Shown here piece after piece: positions 14,186 through 26,400 of a stretch of DNA of 64,000 nt. The position numbers and the translations under genes are program-made. Under the pieces are notes generated by a model that ran no database searches, was not told the DNA's origin, and saw only the letters and a program-made list of their open reading frames with translations. How positions within the stretch are numbered: position 1 is the first letter of the stretch; each line of letters begins with the position of its first letter. The stretch is from Thamnaconus septentrionalis (Eukaryota > Chordata > Actinopteri > Tetraodontiformes > Monacanthidae): NCBI GenBank assembly GCA_009823395.1, contig CM020508.1:2934015-2998014 (forward strand), written 5' to 3'.

Positions 14186-15634
14186 ACGACGACAACGACA
14201 ACAAAGCATTGTGCGGCATGGGGAAGAAATCAGAGGAAAACTTTATACGTGACCTTATTGTGTCAGAGATCCTGGCATTGTGCGGGAAATTGTGTTTGCG
14301 CTGCCCACAGCGCAGCGCGGACCCACACTCCTATTGTTTGAAAAGTCACGGCTCAAATCTCCCGAGGACTTTTGTAATAATAACCTACGGCGGCAATTAG
14401 GGCTCAAGGCATGAAAAATGTCAACCCTACTTTTTCTTTCTTTCTTTTTCTTTTCCCCCCCCCCCCGAATGTCAGCAATAGAGCGCGGCTACAATCAGGT
14501 AATTATTCCTGCGCTACCGCAGGAAAAACAACTGGGGGATGTTACAGATTAAGGCTGGAGAAAGTTCAGCTCCAAAGCTGTACGATTGTGAAACCAGTGT
14601 GTGTGTGTGTAAACCAGACCTCGACACTTGAGAAATGTGTAAAGTAAATAAATAAAGTGTTACATTCGCTGGTTTTTCAGCCAATGTGAAAGAGTTTTGT
14701 TTTGGTTTTTTAAGACTTACTCGGCGGTTGAATTTCAGCCTTCGTTCAGTAAAGTGATCATTTTTATAGCCTTATCAAACAATGGAAACCGTGACTGACA
14801 GTACGTGGATTGAACTGCAACAGCAGTTTCTTAAATTACAGCTTGCGGTCAACACCAAAATAAATTCTGCAAAGTCAAGTGTGGGTCGGAGCTCCAGAGG
14901 CTTGAAGGTCCCAGATACATACAATATGTAAAAAAGTCACTTACGAATTCAGTGAATTCCTCAGCGTTTTGTCAGTGTTTAGAGTTGGAAAAAGTTCATC
15001 TTTAATTTCTGTTTGATCCTCTTTTCATCAGGCGAGTAAGTATACATATGTACACATACAATGTGTGTGTGTGTGTGTGTATATATTCTGAAAATCAGCC
15101 CTGGTGATGTCACAAAGGGCACTGATGCTTCACTGGAGTCTATGCCGGGACATTGGTCCCATCCTGGAAGCGAAAACCCAATCTTTGCAGGAGGCTGTAA
15201 ACAGAGGGCTAAAGACCTTGTTTTCTGGAGGTCTACTGTTTCTTCTTAGGCAATCAATTACGCAAGACTTCTCTGCTGGAGGAGAAAAATAAACGTGAAG
15301 AATTGCAGAACGAAGAACCTTTACCAGCTACCAGGGATATTTGGTTAGATAATGTGGTTTGGGGCTTGACACAAAAAAGAAGAAGAGAAGAAAAACGGCA
15401 TCATCTAACTACTTGGATTAGTTTGGAAGATTTTTTTATGTAACTACCCTTGTGCCCAGTTACTGACTTTTTTTTTTTTTTTTTGGCTATTTAATGTAAT
15501 TACTGAAAATGACCAGCGTTTGGCAGCGTAACAGCCTCATTTCCATCGGCCTGACGAAAACCCTTGACACTCTGCTGACTGTTAGTATTTGGAGATTTGT
15601 CCTCGTCAGCACTCCTACGTATGTAAATCCCCTT

Positions 15635-15666
<32 letters not shown>

Positions 15667-16500
15667 GCCATGACATGCACGGAGGCATAAAGGCGTGCAG
15701 GGAAAACAAATGGAAAATCCCTGAGCGCCGTCATAACGCGGCTGTGTTTTGACACTGCAGCCCAATAAAGCTCAGTGTGAAGACGCCGTCGCTGCTGATG
15801 TGTTACACTCCAGAACAACACGGGTTCCACTTAGACTTGTGCACATAAAAAAAAAAAAAAAACGGTGTTGTTTTTGCGCCGCTGTTGTTAGGACGCGACT
15901 TGGAAAGTGTTTGCACGCCAAAATACCGCCGTTGCAAATCCATCTCGTGAAGTTAGGCACGCTGTGATAACCTTTGATGAAAATATTGCACTTTCATGGT
16001 GCATTGCCAACAAGCATATATTGGCTGAGTCAAAAAATACTTTTTTTGTTGACGACAAACTATTTTGTTTGTAAACAGCATTCGGAACACATACTTGGTA
16101 ACCTGAATATTCAGTCCAGATAATAAAAACACAAAAAATTTGTTAAAATTAGTTATTGAATCTGCAAAAAATATGAGTAGTTTTGAATTTTTACCTTCAT
16201 GTTTATGTTTAGCAATAAATGTAAACCTCGACTGAGGCTATTTGTCTGCACTGGGGTCGATGGGAGTCAAAGATGAAGATTGGTGCAGATTGGTGCACAG
16301 CAGAGAGAACCTGGTTCTCACATTTAGTGCGTCAATAATGATGTCCTTAAGACGATGCAGTAATCCAACTTTTCTTCCAATCACAATAGTGCAGTTCGCC
16401 ATTGTGCAAAGTTGTCATGTGCGACAGTAGAGAACGACTTACCTGCAGAGGCCACGCAGCACATCGCCAGGAGTACGAGGGGAACAGGTGACGTGGCCAT
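3590..16500 (-). CDS. tgfbr3: tgfbr3 (betaglycan, TGF-beta receptor III), 5' coding part only
   Basis: Betaglycan is a single-pass cell-surface proteoglycan that presents TGF-beta, inhibin and BMP ligands to signalling receptors. Two coding exons are visible, 16443-16500 (coding part) and 3590-3777, and they join in phase (one base plus two bases make a Gly codon). The joined product starts with a 19-residue signal peptide and continues into the start of the extracellular orphan domain. The stretches HPVQAMLKSFTALSGCASRG and LPQEVHVINLR closely match vertebrate betaglycan as I remember it (HPVQAL-ESF-VLSGCASRGT, LPQEVHVLNLR). Only about 82 residues of a protein of roughly 850 are here. The next exon was sought on the minus strand between 1 and 3589 and not found, so the rest lies beyond the left edge. 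The first coding intron is about 12.7 kb, large for this window but normal for this gene. Head-to-head order with brdt supports the call. Confidence 0.93.
4290..4560 (+). repeat. probable 3' tail of a fish LINE-type retroelement
   Basis: The AT-rich sequence ends with TTTGGGATCAATAAAG followed by degenerate ATCTAATC/CATCTATCT short repeats. Many fish non-LTR elements end in a similar GGGATCAATAAAGT tail plus a short tandem repeat. That resemblance is from memory, and the family is not assigned. Confidence 0.5.
7275..7332. repeat. (TG)n microsatellite
   Basis: About 29 uninterrupted TG units followed by TGCG variants, in a tgfbr3 intron. It creates spurious Cys-Val and Thr-His open frames on both strands. 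Confidence 0.98.
11920..11955. repeat. (GCCT)n tetranucleotide repeat
   Basis: About nine tandem GCCT units in a tgfbr3 intron, followed by an imperfect end. Confidence 0.95.
12343..12387. repeat. (TG)n microsatellite
   Basis: About 22 TG units in a tgfbr3 intron, immediately 3' of a CpG-rich patch at roughly 12100-12320. Confidence 0.97.
14133..14182. repeat. (CAG)n trinucleotide repeat in tgfbr3 intron
   Basis: About 16 to 17 pure CAG units on the plus strand (CTG on the tgfbr3 transcript), followed by GACGACAACGACAAC. It sits about 2.3 kb downstream of the signal-peptide exon in the transcript. Apparent poly-Ser and poly-Cys frames here are artefacts of the repeat. Confidence 0.97.
15100..15230 (+). 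repeat. dispersed repeat family A, copy 1
   Basis: Contains the core GGTGATGTCACAAAGGGC at 15103-15120 and, downstream, the second conserved block at 15188-15214 (GGAGGCTGTAAACAGAGGGC). Other copies of these blocks occur near 37.3, 38.2, 39.6, 43.7, 53.1, 57.1 and 59.3 kb. The family is not recognised. Confidence 0.75.
15639..15666. repeat. (CA)n microsatellite
   Basis: About 14 CA units in a tgfbr3 intron, roughly 780 bases downstream of the signal-peptide exon on the transcript strand. Confidence 0.95.
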
Positions 16501-16607
16501 TTTTCAAAATGATCCTGCCCTCAGCGCCTCCCGCCTCCCGCTCGTCACCGGAGTCTCTCTCTCCCTCTCACTCTGCAGCCCCGGAGGACTTGAGCTTCAG
16601 GGTCCAG
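16443..16607 (-). CDS. tgfbr3: tgfbr3 signal-peptide exon (5'UTR plus first 58 coding bases)
   Basis: Read on the minus strand, an acceptor (CTTTGCAG) precedes 16607 and a perfect donor GTAAGT follows 16443. The ATG is at 16500-16498 and encodes MATSPVPLVLLAMCCVASA, then the first base of a Gly codon. This is a textbook secretory signal: a short hydrophobic core ending in small residues with likely cleavage after VASA. It feeds in frame into the exon at 3590-3777. Bases 16501-16607 would be 5' untranslated sequence; the acceptor is inferred from sequence only. Confidence 0.88.
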
Positions 16608-16953
16608 CTGCAAAGTGAACAAAAAGTGGAGAAAGTCAAGCAGATGAAGCAGCGCGCTGCATCCAGCACGGGCTAGCAGCGGGGAAGTGGGCTCTGCTTA
16701 ATGAACCCCCTGTGTGGGAGTGATGAGATGAGACAAGAGAGGCGGCGGCTCGAGGAGAAGGGAATTAATCCAAGAGGGTTAATTGGGTGGAGGGGGGGTG
16801 ACCGGGGTGAAGGGTGGGGGGGAAGGGAGGGGATCTTGCATGCTTCAAAGGAGCCCACCGCACACACCTTCAGCGGCCAGCTCGGCTGAGTGTGTGCGGT
16901 CTGGCCTTGTGTGGCGGGCTGAGCTGACCGGCCCGCCGGGTGGGAAACACTTT

Positions 16954-16996
<43 letters not shown>

Positions 16997-19900
16997 GCCA
17001 CAGGTTATTACAACACTTTAATTGAGAGAGCTAGACACCAGGCCACGCACCGCCAGGGTCCAGAGTGAGCAGCTTAGAGCCACTGCGGCGCTAATCAGTG
17101 AGGCGCCGCCCGCAGGTTTCACTTCAGCAGTCTAACCTTAAACCATGGCCGTATTACCCCGGTGGGGGGGTTCGTTTGTAATTACACTATTTAGTCACTT
17201 TAATAGGACTCAACTTTGTTCCACATTAGCCTTAAAAGTTGCATTTTCATTTCAGTTTTTTGACGCAATTATGACGATGACTGATGATGACTGAATTATT
17301 TAATAAATCCTACAGATGTTCTGAAAACAGCAAACTTAGTCCTCAGTCCGCAGCTTCTAGATAACACGCTGGGTTTTGGCTTCCTGTTAAAAGTGATGCT
17401 TTATTAGCCGATTTCCAGAAGTCCACGTTTTGGAACACACTTCCTGATTTTCTGTTGTATGTCTGTGTAATTTTTGGAGATTTTCTTCCTCAATATTGTT
17501 TTATTGTTTGTTTGTTTTGATGCTTCTCGGAGGAGGGGGAGTGATCAAAAGTTGCAAATGTACAGAAGGTCTGCTTCACAGGCGCAACTACAACTTTTAC
17601 GACCGGACTTCTGACAGCGCAACGTTGCTGTGGAGGATGAGTCCACGCTGAGTGTCAGGCCGATCTGGTCCGCGCCGAGCCAAAAGGTGCATCACGACGC
17701 CAAGCCGGCAAGTTTGCACAGGACAAAAAGGCCCTTTGACTGTGGAGGCAGCTGCGGGGGCTGCAGAGTCATTTTGGAGGAGCATGACAAATATTACACC
17801 TTCAGCTCGTCAAGTAGAGCCATGCCCTCTGTTTGATTGATGCCACTCCTTGACATTTTTCTCCCCACTGACAAAACGGGAGGTGAAAGTGCTGCAGGGC
17901 CGTCGCTGAGTCACATCAGTGAGAAGAAAAAAAAAAGAAGCTGCGTTTAAGATGAAAAAAAGTTGGGTTAAAGATTGAAGACCCCTGCTGTGATAAAAAA
18001 AAAAAAATGATTTTACTACAGAGAAAAAAAAATCTTAATAATTAATTAATTATGAATATTTAGCAGACACATTCAGTTAAACTGTCAGAGCAGCCGTGCA
18101 AGATTCATTAAATCATTTATCTCCAAGGAGCAGCACATTCACTGGTGCTTAGTTGGACCTTGCAAATGATCAGAATCAGATCAGATCAGGTCACCAACCC
18201 AGGAGAGGACCTGGTGCCCTTTGTGGCATCATTAAGCTCCTGATTTCTAGAGCATTTTAGCTCACACTCCGAAAATGTTGATCAAGCTAAAGACGCCGGC
18301 TATGAAACTTTATGTAAAAATAAATATTAACGTGAGAAATCACTGGCAAAGGGAATTTTGCACAATACGGGAGCCATTCAGAAAGGTGTGCGTGACCTTC
18401 TTGTAAACCTGTTTAGGGTTAGACCGGCCAAGTTTGGCACCAGAGCTCCGTGCCATGGTGCTGGTTTTTGTTGCAGCAACAACTCAAATCACCTCATGTG
18501 ACTTGAGCTCAACCCTGACCGTCTGAGCCGAGCAACTTTTCACCCGGAGGAGATCTGGAAAGCCCATCAGGACGGGCGGAACCAAGACTGAACGCGCTGC
18601 ACATCGACTGAAACCGAGCTGCATGCTTGCGGTCACCTCACTTTTACAGGGCCTGGCTTCTATCTGTGTCATCGCGTGTGTGTGTGCGTGTGTGCGCACG
18701 CTGCAGCCCAGTGATGTTACGTCCGGAAAGGCGCGCACCACTACGCTCCCGTTAATCGCAAAGCCAGAAGTGGGCAGCGGAGAGGGGACAGAGAGATCTG
18801 AGGAGGTACGGCTACTAAGCTTACCCCAGTTTCCACAAAAGCCAACTTGTGGTCTCATAACCAGGTTAGGAGAAGGTTAAGTGAGTCCTTCACGCCCCTT
18901 CAGTCCCAGTGCATGCACGTCAAGCACTCACAAACCACCAACCTCCCACTCTTTCCATCACAAAGCACTGGATATGAGTGATAACCAGTCATTTTCTCAG
19001 CCCCCAAAAAAACAGTCCTCACACAGCACACAAACACCAGAGGCGACGGCGAGATACATGTGTACCATTATGCAAAAACACATGATAATGATCGGCCGTG
19101 AGGCAAACAACAACTCTTGCAGCCTTTAATTTAATGCACAGAGTCAAGAATTGCAGTTGAAGACCGAAAGACACAAAATCTGACTTTTTTTTAGTCGCGA
19201 GCAAAGTGTGAAGTGAGGAAGCTTGCAGCTTAAATTAAAGATGCAGCTCGAGATATGAAAACATCTAACAGATTCTAATCACAGTGACCACAGCGTGACT
19301 ATGCTATCTGCAGGACGTCAGATATTTAACTTTTTATAGGCTGCAAAGTTAAATCAATCTACACTGTTGCTCTTCTCCAGGGCTCCACACTCAACACTCG
19401 CATTATCATTTCACACAGACACACATACGCTCACTGGCCGGCTGTGACTATTAATACATGGCAACTCAATACGTAATTGCGGCCAATTTACACCACGTGC
19501 CTGTAAAGGTGTTGACTCCAATATTGACCAAACCATGTGCACACACGCACACGGCGCGCCGCGGCGCGGCTGTCAGTTGCAGTTCATCCCGCAGGAGCGC
19601 TGCGACAGCCGGCCAGCTGTGCCGTCCACTGTCCCCGTCCCTCTCCCTCAGCGAGGAACCCATCGGGGAGATGCATGACAACGTACCTGCCCTCAGGGAA
19701 ACTACAAGTCAGATTAATTAACGACTTTGAACATGTTAAGGAACTTTTTTTTTTCTTGTAAACAAAACAAAACACGGAGGGGAACGTTGACTATCTCGTA
19801 AGCTAGCTGACGGCCGGGAGGGAGCAGCATGACAGCGGGTCGGGGGGACTGATGTGGGCGGTTAGCTGGACGGGGTGAGGGGGTAAAGAGGCATTAAAGG

Positions 19901-20026
19901 GAATAGGTTGACTTCCACGGTTTCTCAGGAGCAACCTCTGGAATGCCAAGTCCACGAGGCGAGCTTAGGCTCGTCCAGAGCCGGCGCGAGAGCGTTAGCT
20001 AGCGGGGGTGACGGACGGTAACTCAC
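16608..20026 (-). other. tgfbr3 intron between untranslated exon 1 and the signal-peptide exon
   Basis: About 3.4 kb. It contains a CAG tract at 16955-16994, a possible decayed dispersed-repeat copy near 17330-17420, and an AT-rich stretch at about 18030-18120 (repeated TAATTAAT). No coding sequence was recognised. Confidence 0.55.
16955..16994. repeat. (CAG)n trinucleotide repeat
   Basis: Thirteen pure CAG units (CTG on the tgfbr3 transcript) about 350 bases upstream of the signal-peptide exon acceptor. This is the second such tract around this exon. Confidence 0.97.
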
Positions 20027-20450
20027 CGGACGGCTCTCCGGTGGAACGTCCGAGGTTGGAAGTTTTGCGGAGTTGCGGTGGATGCGGATATTCAAAGAGC
20101 TTCTCCTCCGGCGGGACTTTTCACAGCATTCCGGCCGTTGTTCTGGTTCAGGCGAACGGACGACCGAGGAGCGGCGGCGGCGTGCGTCAGAGTGTCTGAG
20201 CGGCACGTCTGTCAACTGCGTTTCCAGCAGTTTACAACTATCTATCTATCTGCCCTTTTCTTCTCTTTTTTCCCCCCCTTTTTTTTTTTACGAGGGGCTT
20301 CGTTGGGGGGGCGGGGCTTCAGAGGGAGGAGAGGAGGCTGCGAGCGTGTGCGCGAGACGGGCTCGCGGCGGGGCTTCCCAACTGGAGGCGCGAGGCCTGC
20401 TTAGCGGCCGCCAGCCGACCGCCCGAGGGTCCAGCAGAATGTGGGACTTT
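19540..20450. promoter_or_regulatory. CpG-rich block, likely tgfbr3 promoter
   Basis: This stretch is clearly richer in CpG than its flanks (repeated CGG, GCGCG and CCGCGGC clusters) and contains the donor of the presumed first tgfbr3 exon. GC boxes and CpG density with no obvious TATA box fit a broad CpG-island promoter firing leftward. The boundaries are visual estimates. Confidence 0.55.
20027..20230 (-). other. tgfbr3: probable untranslated first exon of tgfbr3
   Basis: On the minus strand a strong donor, GTGAGT, follows 20027 inside a CpG-rich block. It is the only good donor placed to splice to the acceptor before 16607. The upstream edge (the transcription start) cannot be read from sequence; 20230 is a guess and the exon could reach about 20450. 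No ATG-led frame continuing the signal peptide is seen, so it is taken as noncoding. Confidence 0.5.
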
Positions 20451-23400
20451 AGAGGGCTAAGTTGAATTGATCGTGTTAGAGAATGCGTTTGCGGAAAGTT
20501 TTTTGAAGTTAAACATTTTGAGATCGAGTTCAATAGTTTTACTTCATGAAGAATTTTAATTTTAAGTCAAAGTTTTCTAATACCTAGTTCTTCAATACAC
20601 CAAAAGGTGTGTGTTTGTGTGTGTGTGTGTGTCCTTGAGAGGATCACTAACAATTTTATCACCATGACGTACTAGATGAAACGTTTCCTAAACCTGGGGT
20701 TTATTTGGCATACCAATCAATTAAAGAACCTGTAAACCATGGACCAAACAGACACTTTTGCTCTTTTTTCCTGCAAGTTCAGCAAGTCGGTAACAACAAA
20801 ATAAAGCAAGTCAGAAGCAAAGCAACATTAGACATCTTTAAGTAAAAGTGTATATATTATACTAAACTGTCATTGCCCTGTTCTTGACTTGAGTTCTGGA
20901 AATAATATTTTGACATCCCTACAGGGTCATAAAACTTCAATAAAGAGATGACTTCATGTCACATGATGAACCTTTTAGCATTTTTTTATTTACTAGAATG
21001 CAATTATACACTTAATTTTTTCCAGGGTATGTGTGACCATAATTGTTTTGGGTTTTTTTTGCATGAAACGAATGGTATTTACACTTCGAGTGGCTTAATG
21101 ATTTAATGTACAGTGATGAGAGCATTTACATTCCATCTTCATTTATATCTACTGTGAAATGATTGGATTAGTGGCATGTGCCAGACAAAAGCTGGCAGTG
21201 TCTCATTGTTTAAACATTCTGAAACGACTTTACAAAAATAGACATGAAGTCATTTTACTGGTGGAGGTTGAATCTGATCTTTATCATTTCCAAGTGTTCT
21301 AATTCTGGATTAAACAAAGATGTGGATGCAAAAATAAAAAAAAAATAGAACCTCCCTTCAGCTGCTTCTGCAATCCCATTTTATGCTCGCACACCTGCGT
21401 CCTATAAATCTGAAATTAAAGCTAATTGAAGGCACTTGCTGTGAGAGCTCAGTTTATGTTATGCCAGCATGAATGACAGTTTAGCCAAGAATAGCATGGA
21501 CCTAAACAGAAACGTCTTGAGAGATGAGCTCATGGTGATGGTAAGACTGCAGAAAAGGGAGCAGTTTTTATTCAGCCAAATAAACACTTGACTAGCATGT
21601 CAGACATGCAGTTGTGTTGCCACAGCTGTAGTGCAGTGCGTCTAAAGGTAATGGCTCCACCCTTGACAAGTTCACAAATATTTGATTAATAAAAGGTCGC
21701 TGCAAATATTTGTCCCAGTCTAAAAAAAAAATCAAAGTCAACTCCTGGAGATATACTGACTTCTAAAATGAAGATGCCTAATAATCTCCAAATTAAAGTA
21801 GTAATGTTCTTCTTATAAACTATATTAAGCCTCACTGAGATTGCTGCTTTTTATTGAAACAAAAGCAGGAGTCAAGTGCTGCAAGCTGGCCCCTAAAAAC
21901 CAAAGCGGAGGATGAAGAAACGACTGCGAGTCTGGTGGCTGCTAAAGAGATTGGCACGGCTGCTGCAATGTGATCTGCTCTATCCAAACTGGAGGATATT
22001 CTGCCATTTAAAGCAGAGCAAAGAACAGCGCTGACGGCTCCTCCTGGTGCAGACAATGTTTGCACTTTATTCCCAAATGGCTTTGAAGAGATTTAGTCAA
22101 AGTTCTTCCAGACATTTTTGCCAGATTAATGTGAGATAAGTGCAGCAAGCTTAACCAATGTGTACAGTAAGACACCGATAGCGCCTTTCTGTATTTTGCA
22201 TTGTTCAATTTTCAGTTATGGGCCAGTCCTTGATGTTCCAAGTTCAAGGTCATTGGGATGGGAGTTCTACCGGATGAGGAAAGACTGAACAGGAGCATTC
22301 ATTGGCCTGCCTCCTTCATCTATTATTATCCACCGTTTGTTCATTTAATTACGCCTTTGATTAGTAAATGCGTTGATATGGTTACTACTTTGTCTCCTTT
22401 CCCCCTGTGCTTTAAATTTTGGTCGGTTTCTACCCACTTGCATGATAATTTTTTTTCTTCTCCAGCTCTCACAACACATCTTTGTCACACACCTTCAACT
22501 GGCCACCCCACGACCTCCAATCACAAGCACTAAACTGTACGCAGTGTGATTTCTGTCTGTGAACTCTCCGTGGAACAAACGGCACGCCGCCTGGCTGTGA
22601 TATCAGAAGGCAGACAGGAAGAAAAAAAAGAGAGAGAGAGACGCCGTGTTGACTCGGTACAACATAAATGTCGGCTCAGTGATTTGCCGCTAATGAGACG
22701 GCACCTGCGACAAGAAGGAAGAAGGAAACTTTTGTTGTGGAAAACACACAGATGAGCGTGCCACGCCAAAAAGAAAGGATGGGGAGGGGGGGAATCGTGA
22801 GCTGCTTTTTGAGAGCTGACAAGGAGACGCTCAAAGGGATCAAATAATTTTACATCTCATACATATGCATGCCTCCGTTAAAGTGCTCCACTTTGTTTAT
22901 TTACACCGCGCCGGGGTTGCGAGCGCGGCTGAGAGGAAGGGGAATAGCGAGCGGTAACAGTGCATCAAAGACGCGCGCAATCTGAGGCGTCGTCACTTCC
23001 CATTAATGTCCCACCAGTCTGCGAGTCTGCATTGACCCAGTTGATTGCACGAGCTGTCACGTCCGACGACGCCCTGTCAGACGCGTCGCGCCGCACTCGA
23101 GTCTAAACGCCGGCGTGCGCACTGCGGGGAATAGCGAATGAGCCGCAGTGGGTTTTTCACGGGAGCCGCATTACAGGCAATTAAACTCCGCGTTATCAGA
23201 CGGGCCTCCCGCGGCGAGCGCACATTGTTAGGCGCTTGATAGGAATCCGTCCTAATGTTCAAGCAAATTCATCAGACGACGCAGCAGTTATGATACATTA
23301 ACTTCCCCCGCAGTCGGGATGAAGTCTCGTCGGATCAGAGCAGCGACGGAGAGTCGGACGCGCGCACTTTTCCCAAACTCGTTGGATTTACTTTACATTC

Positions 23401-26400
23401 CCAACTTCACTGCTCATTTGTAGCTGTTCAATTAATGTGTGGATGCCATTCAGTTTCTAGACAACTGCTGCTGACACAGCAGCCTCACTTCACAAGATTG
23501 CAGTCAATGCTTTCTTTTCCTTGTCTTGGTCTTTTTCTGAGACCGAGGGCCGCCAACTGTCACAGCGGAAAAGGGGCAACAATGAGCTGATCGAATGCCA
23601 GGGCAAGCTGAAAATGCTCGCAAGCTGAGCTTGTTAAGATGGATTCCAAAGACGTCAGACGTGAAATCTCAGGGGTCAAAGTTCATCGGTCAAGACTCAA
23701 CCACCGAGAAGCAATGCGGAAACAGAAAGACATCACATCTTGATCAACACCCCTGCTCCACCCAACTTCTCCACCTGAAAATGGCAAACATGGTTCTGCA
23801 AACTGACTAAAAGTAGGTCTAAAGATTAAAAAATCATAAATACTTATTCTGAACAAGCTGAGTTATGTACAAGTGCATTTATATGACACTGGCCCAACCC
23901 CAAGCTCATCTTGCGGTCTTATTTAAAAATAAATAAATAAATAAAAAATATCAAGTAAATCTCATAACCTCTCCTCATTCTAAGAATCACCATTGGCTTT
24001 GCTCTGATTACCTATGTGAGTGAAGATATTACATTTTTAGACTTTTGGACGTTTGCTGTCATGAGTTATGTGGTGTTGTGACACGGACACACTGAGGAAA
24101 CACGGTGCTCAAGCTTCTTTCCAGCTGGCCCTTGCTACTATGGACCAGTCACTTGGATGAATTTGATTTAAAATGCCTATCAGTAGCAGGAAAGAATAAG
24201 ATGATTTTCATTGCTGAACAGCGAGTGGTTGTTGTAAACCGAGGTTTTGTGCCCAAAAGCTAAACCAGAAACACATCTGCGTTCTATTCCAATGTGGATT
24301 TTAGTTTTAATTCGCAAGAAAACCAAACCACATGTAAATGGAGCTCTCCAAATATCTCTGGTTATTTGAAAAGGGCAACACATGGGGCACATTAATGTGG
24401 ACACAAAAGGTCCAATTAATAACATACTGCTGTGTCTATCAAGCATCTTGTTCCTGTCTTTTCTGAAATTCCCTGAAAATATTTAATTTTGAGGGCTAAT
24501 TCAAACAGTTATGGGGATCGGAGGGCTGGTATTAATAAAACAGGGCAATCCATCCTGTTCCCTTTCAAAATTTTCAAGGATGAATATATTTTGGAAGATG
24601 GGTGCATGCCTCGTGTAATGGACAATCTGAACCATCGCAACCACGCCGACACATTACTACCTATGCAGCTTCTTAGTTTGGCCCACTTACCATCGCAAAA
24701 TTATTGAGTGTAAGGATGTTGTGTTATTTACAGTAGCCCAACAACAAAAAATGAAATATCACAAACTCAACAAAAGTTCAAACAATATAACACAGAGAGC
24801 AAGATATAATCACCCAAACTTAAGGAAGACACAACGTATTGTTGTGCTTCCTCGTGCTGGCTAGTGGTGTTGGTGTTGCTTGCTCACACACTTTGTTTTC
24901 ACTACGTCCCTTCGAAGAGAAAAGAAAAAGAAAAACAAATGGCCATTGTAACGTCTCTCACTCGAAACATCGGTGGGCAGATCCTTTCCTATGAGGCCTC
25001 CTCCCTCCTGAACAAGCTTCCTGTCATTGTCAGGGGATCAGGTCCCATAACTCAGCCAGGCCATCTGACAGTGTGACTCATGCCACTCACTGCTTTCACT
25101 TTTTGAAATTCCTCTCACTACTCTGTTTTATGATAGTGTAACAAAAAGCCGCCTACGCTAAAGGGTTTGTTTGTACAAAAAGCAACATGAGGAGTAAAAA
25201 CAGCACACAACAAAGACATTGATGTTGTGCGGACTGCACGAAAATGGGTCAAGCAGTTTAAAAATTCTTTTGAGCTGCGGCAAAATCAAGCGGAGCATTT
25301 CTATCAAAAACTGGAAAAATGTGTGTGAAGCCCTGCATAGCCAACTATGCATTATATAATCTACAGAAAAACACAAACCATAACATTCCTCGAAAAGGCC
25401 GCTCTGCTGGGCGGCGATTCAAAAGCGATATTCTTGCCTGTGTCTCCATCTTGTGGACAAAATGTGCAAACGTTTTTTTTACAGCTTTAGTGGGAGTTTT
25501 ACGGGGGGTTACGCGCTCTTCAGAAACGCAATCTTCTATCAATTGTCTATTAATTTGTTAAATTTTATTATTTCGTTCATTTGTTTTCCTCCACATTTCT
25601 CTAAACATGACCAAATGCAACACAGCAGACACATTTTAAGGTGTTGGTAGTCTCAAGGGTATCATAAAAACGCAATGTTCAGGGATGTATGCGCGATTAT
25701 TAATTATGAAATTTAGTGCAGTCAATATTCTCAGGCAGGAAAACCTCGCGATACCTGAGCCTGAGAATTCTGAGATTAAACAACGTCAGACCTCGAGCGC
25801 TAACTTTGAAATTGACTTTAATCTCGAACATTCGTCCATTTTACATATATCAAAGTCAAAGACAAAACAACTTAGTGTGGAGTCGCGCAATAATGCTTTC
25901 TGCGCAAGGAGACACATTCTGACTGGTATCTGCACCGCTTTTTGCCTCTGTGTGCCGTGTCGTGACGCTTCACCAATGGACAACCAAAGGTACGAGCCTG
26001 GAATATTTGATGATTTAATACCACGCTTCTGTCAAAAGTGGGTCATATTTCGGAGATAATAACGTTCCAAAGCCGCGGTTTTGCAAACCGTTCTAAAACG
26101 TGATTCAAAGCCATGAGCGCCGATAGTGTCAACAAAAGTGTAATCGATCGGAGACGCAACGAAATCACAACACGGGGAATGACATGGGGCACCGCAACTA
26201 GCCAGGTAACGGCTCAAATGTCAAATGTAACACAAGGGTAGGATTGCAGAAAGTACTAGAAACAAATGGAGGGGGGCGGGGCACCCAAGGCCAGGGTTGA
26301 GCGGTAATTCGTTTGTCGCCCGTGAGGGGGTAGCCTACTGCTGCTGGTATCCAGGTGAATGTCAATTGAATCACCCAACATTGTTCCCCAGTTTGAGCTC

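Larger units (their letters stand above)
3778..16442 (-). other. large first coding intron of tgfbr3
   Basis: About 12.7 kb between the signal-peptide exon and the next coding exon. It holds a possible LINE tail near 4290-4560, a long TG repeat at 7275-7332, GCCT repeats near 11920-11955, a TG repeat at 12343-12387, a CAG tract at 14133-14182, a CA repeat at 15639-15666 and one dispersed-repeat copy at 15100-15230. A CpG-rich patch lies at about 12100-12320. Such an intron may carry enhancers, but none can be identified from sequence alone. Confidence 0.6.

Noticed and set aside
14107..14400. Poly-Ser (or poly-Cys/Leu on the other strand) protein
   Set aside because: Artefact of the CAG tract. 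No flanking conserved sequence and no splice signals.
25685..26059. 124-codon frame upstream of brdt
   Set aside because: Repeat-like sequence (recurring TTCTGAGATTAAA-type words) and no domain. A decayed repeat is possible but could not be delimited.
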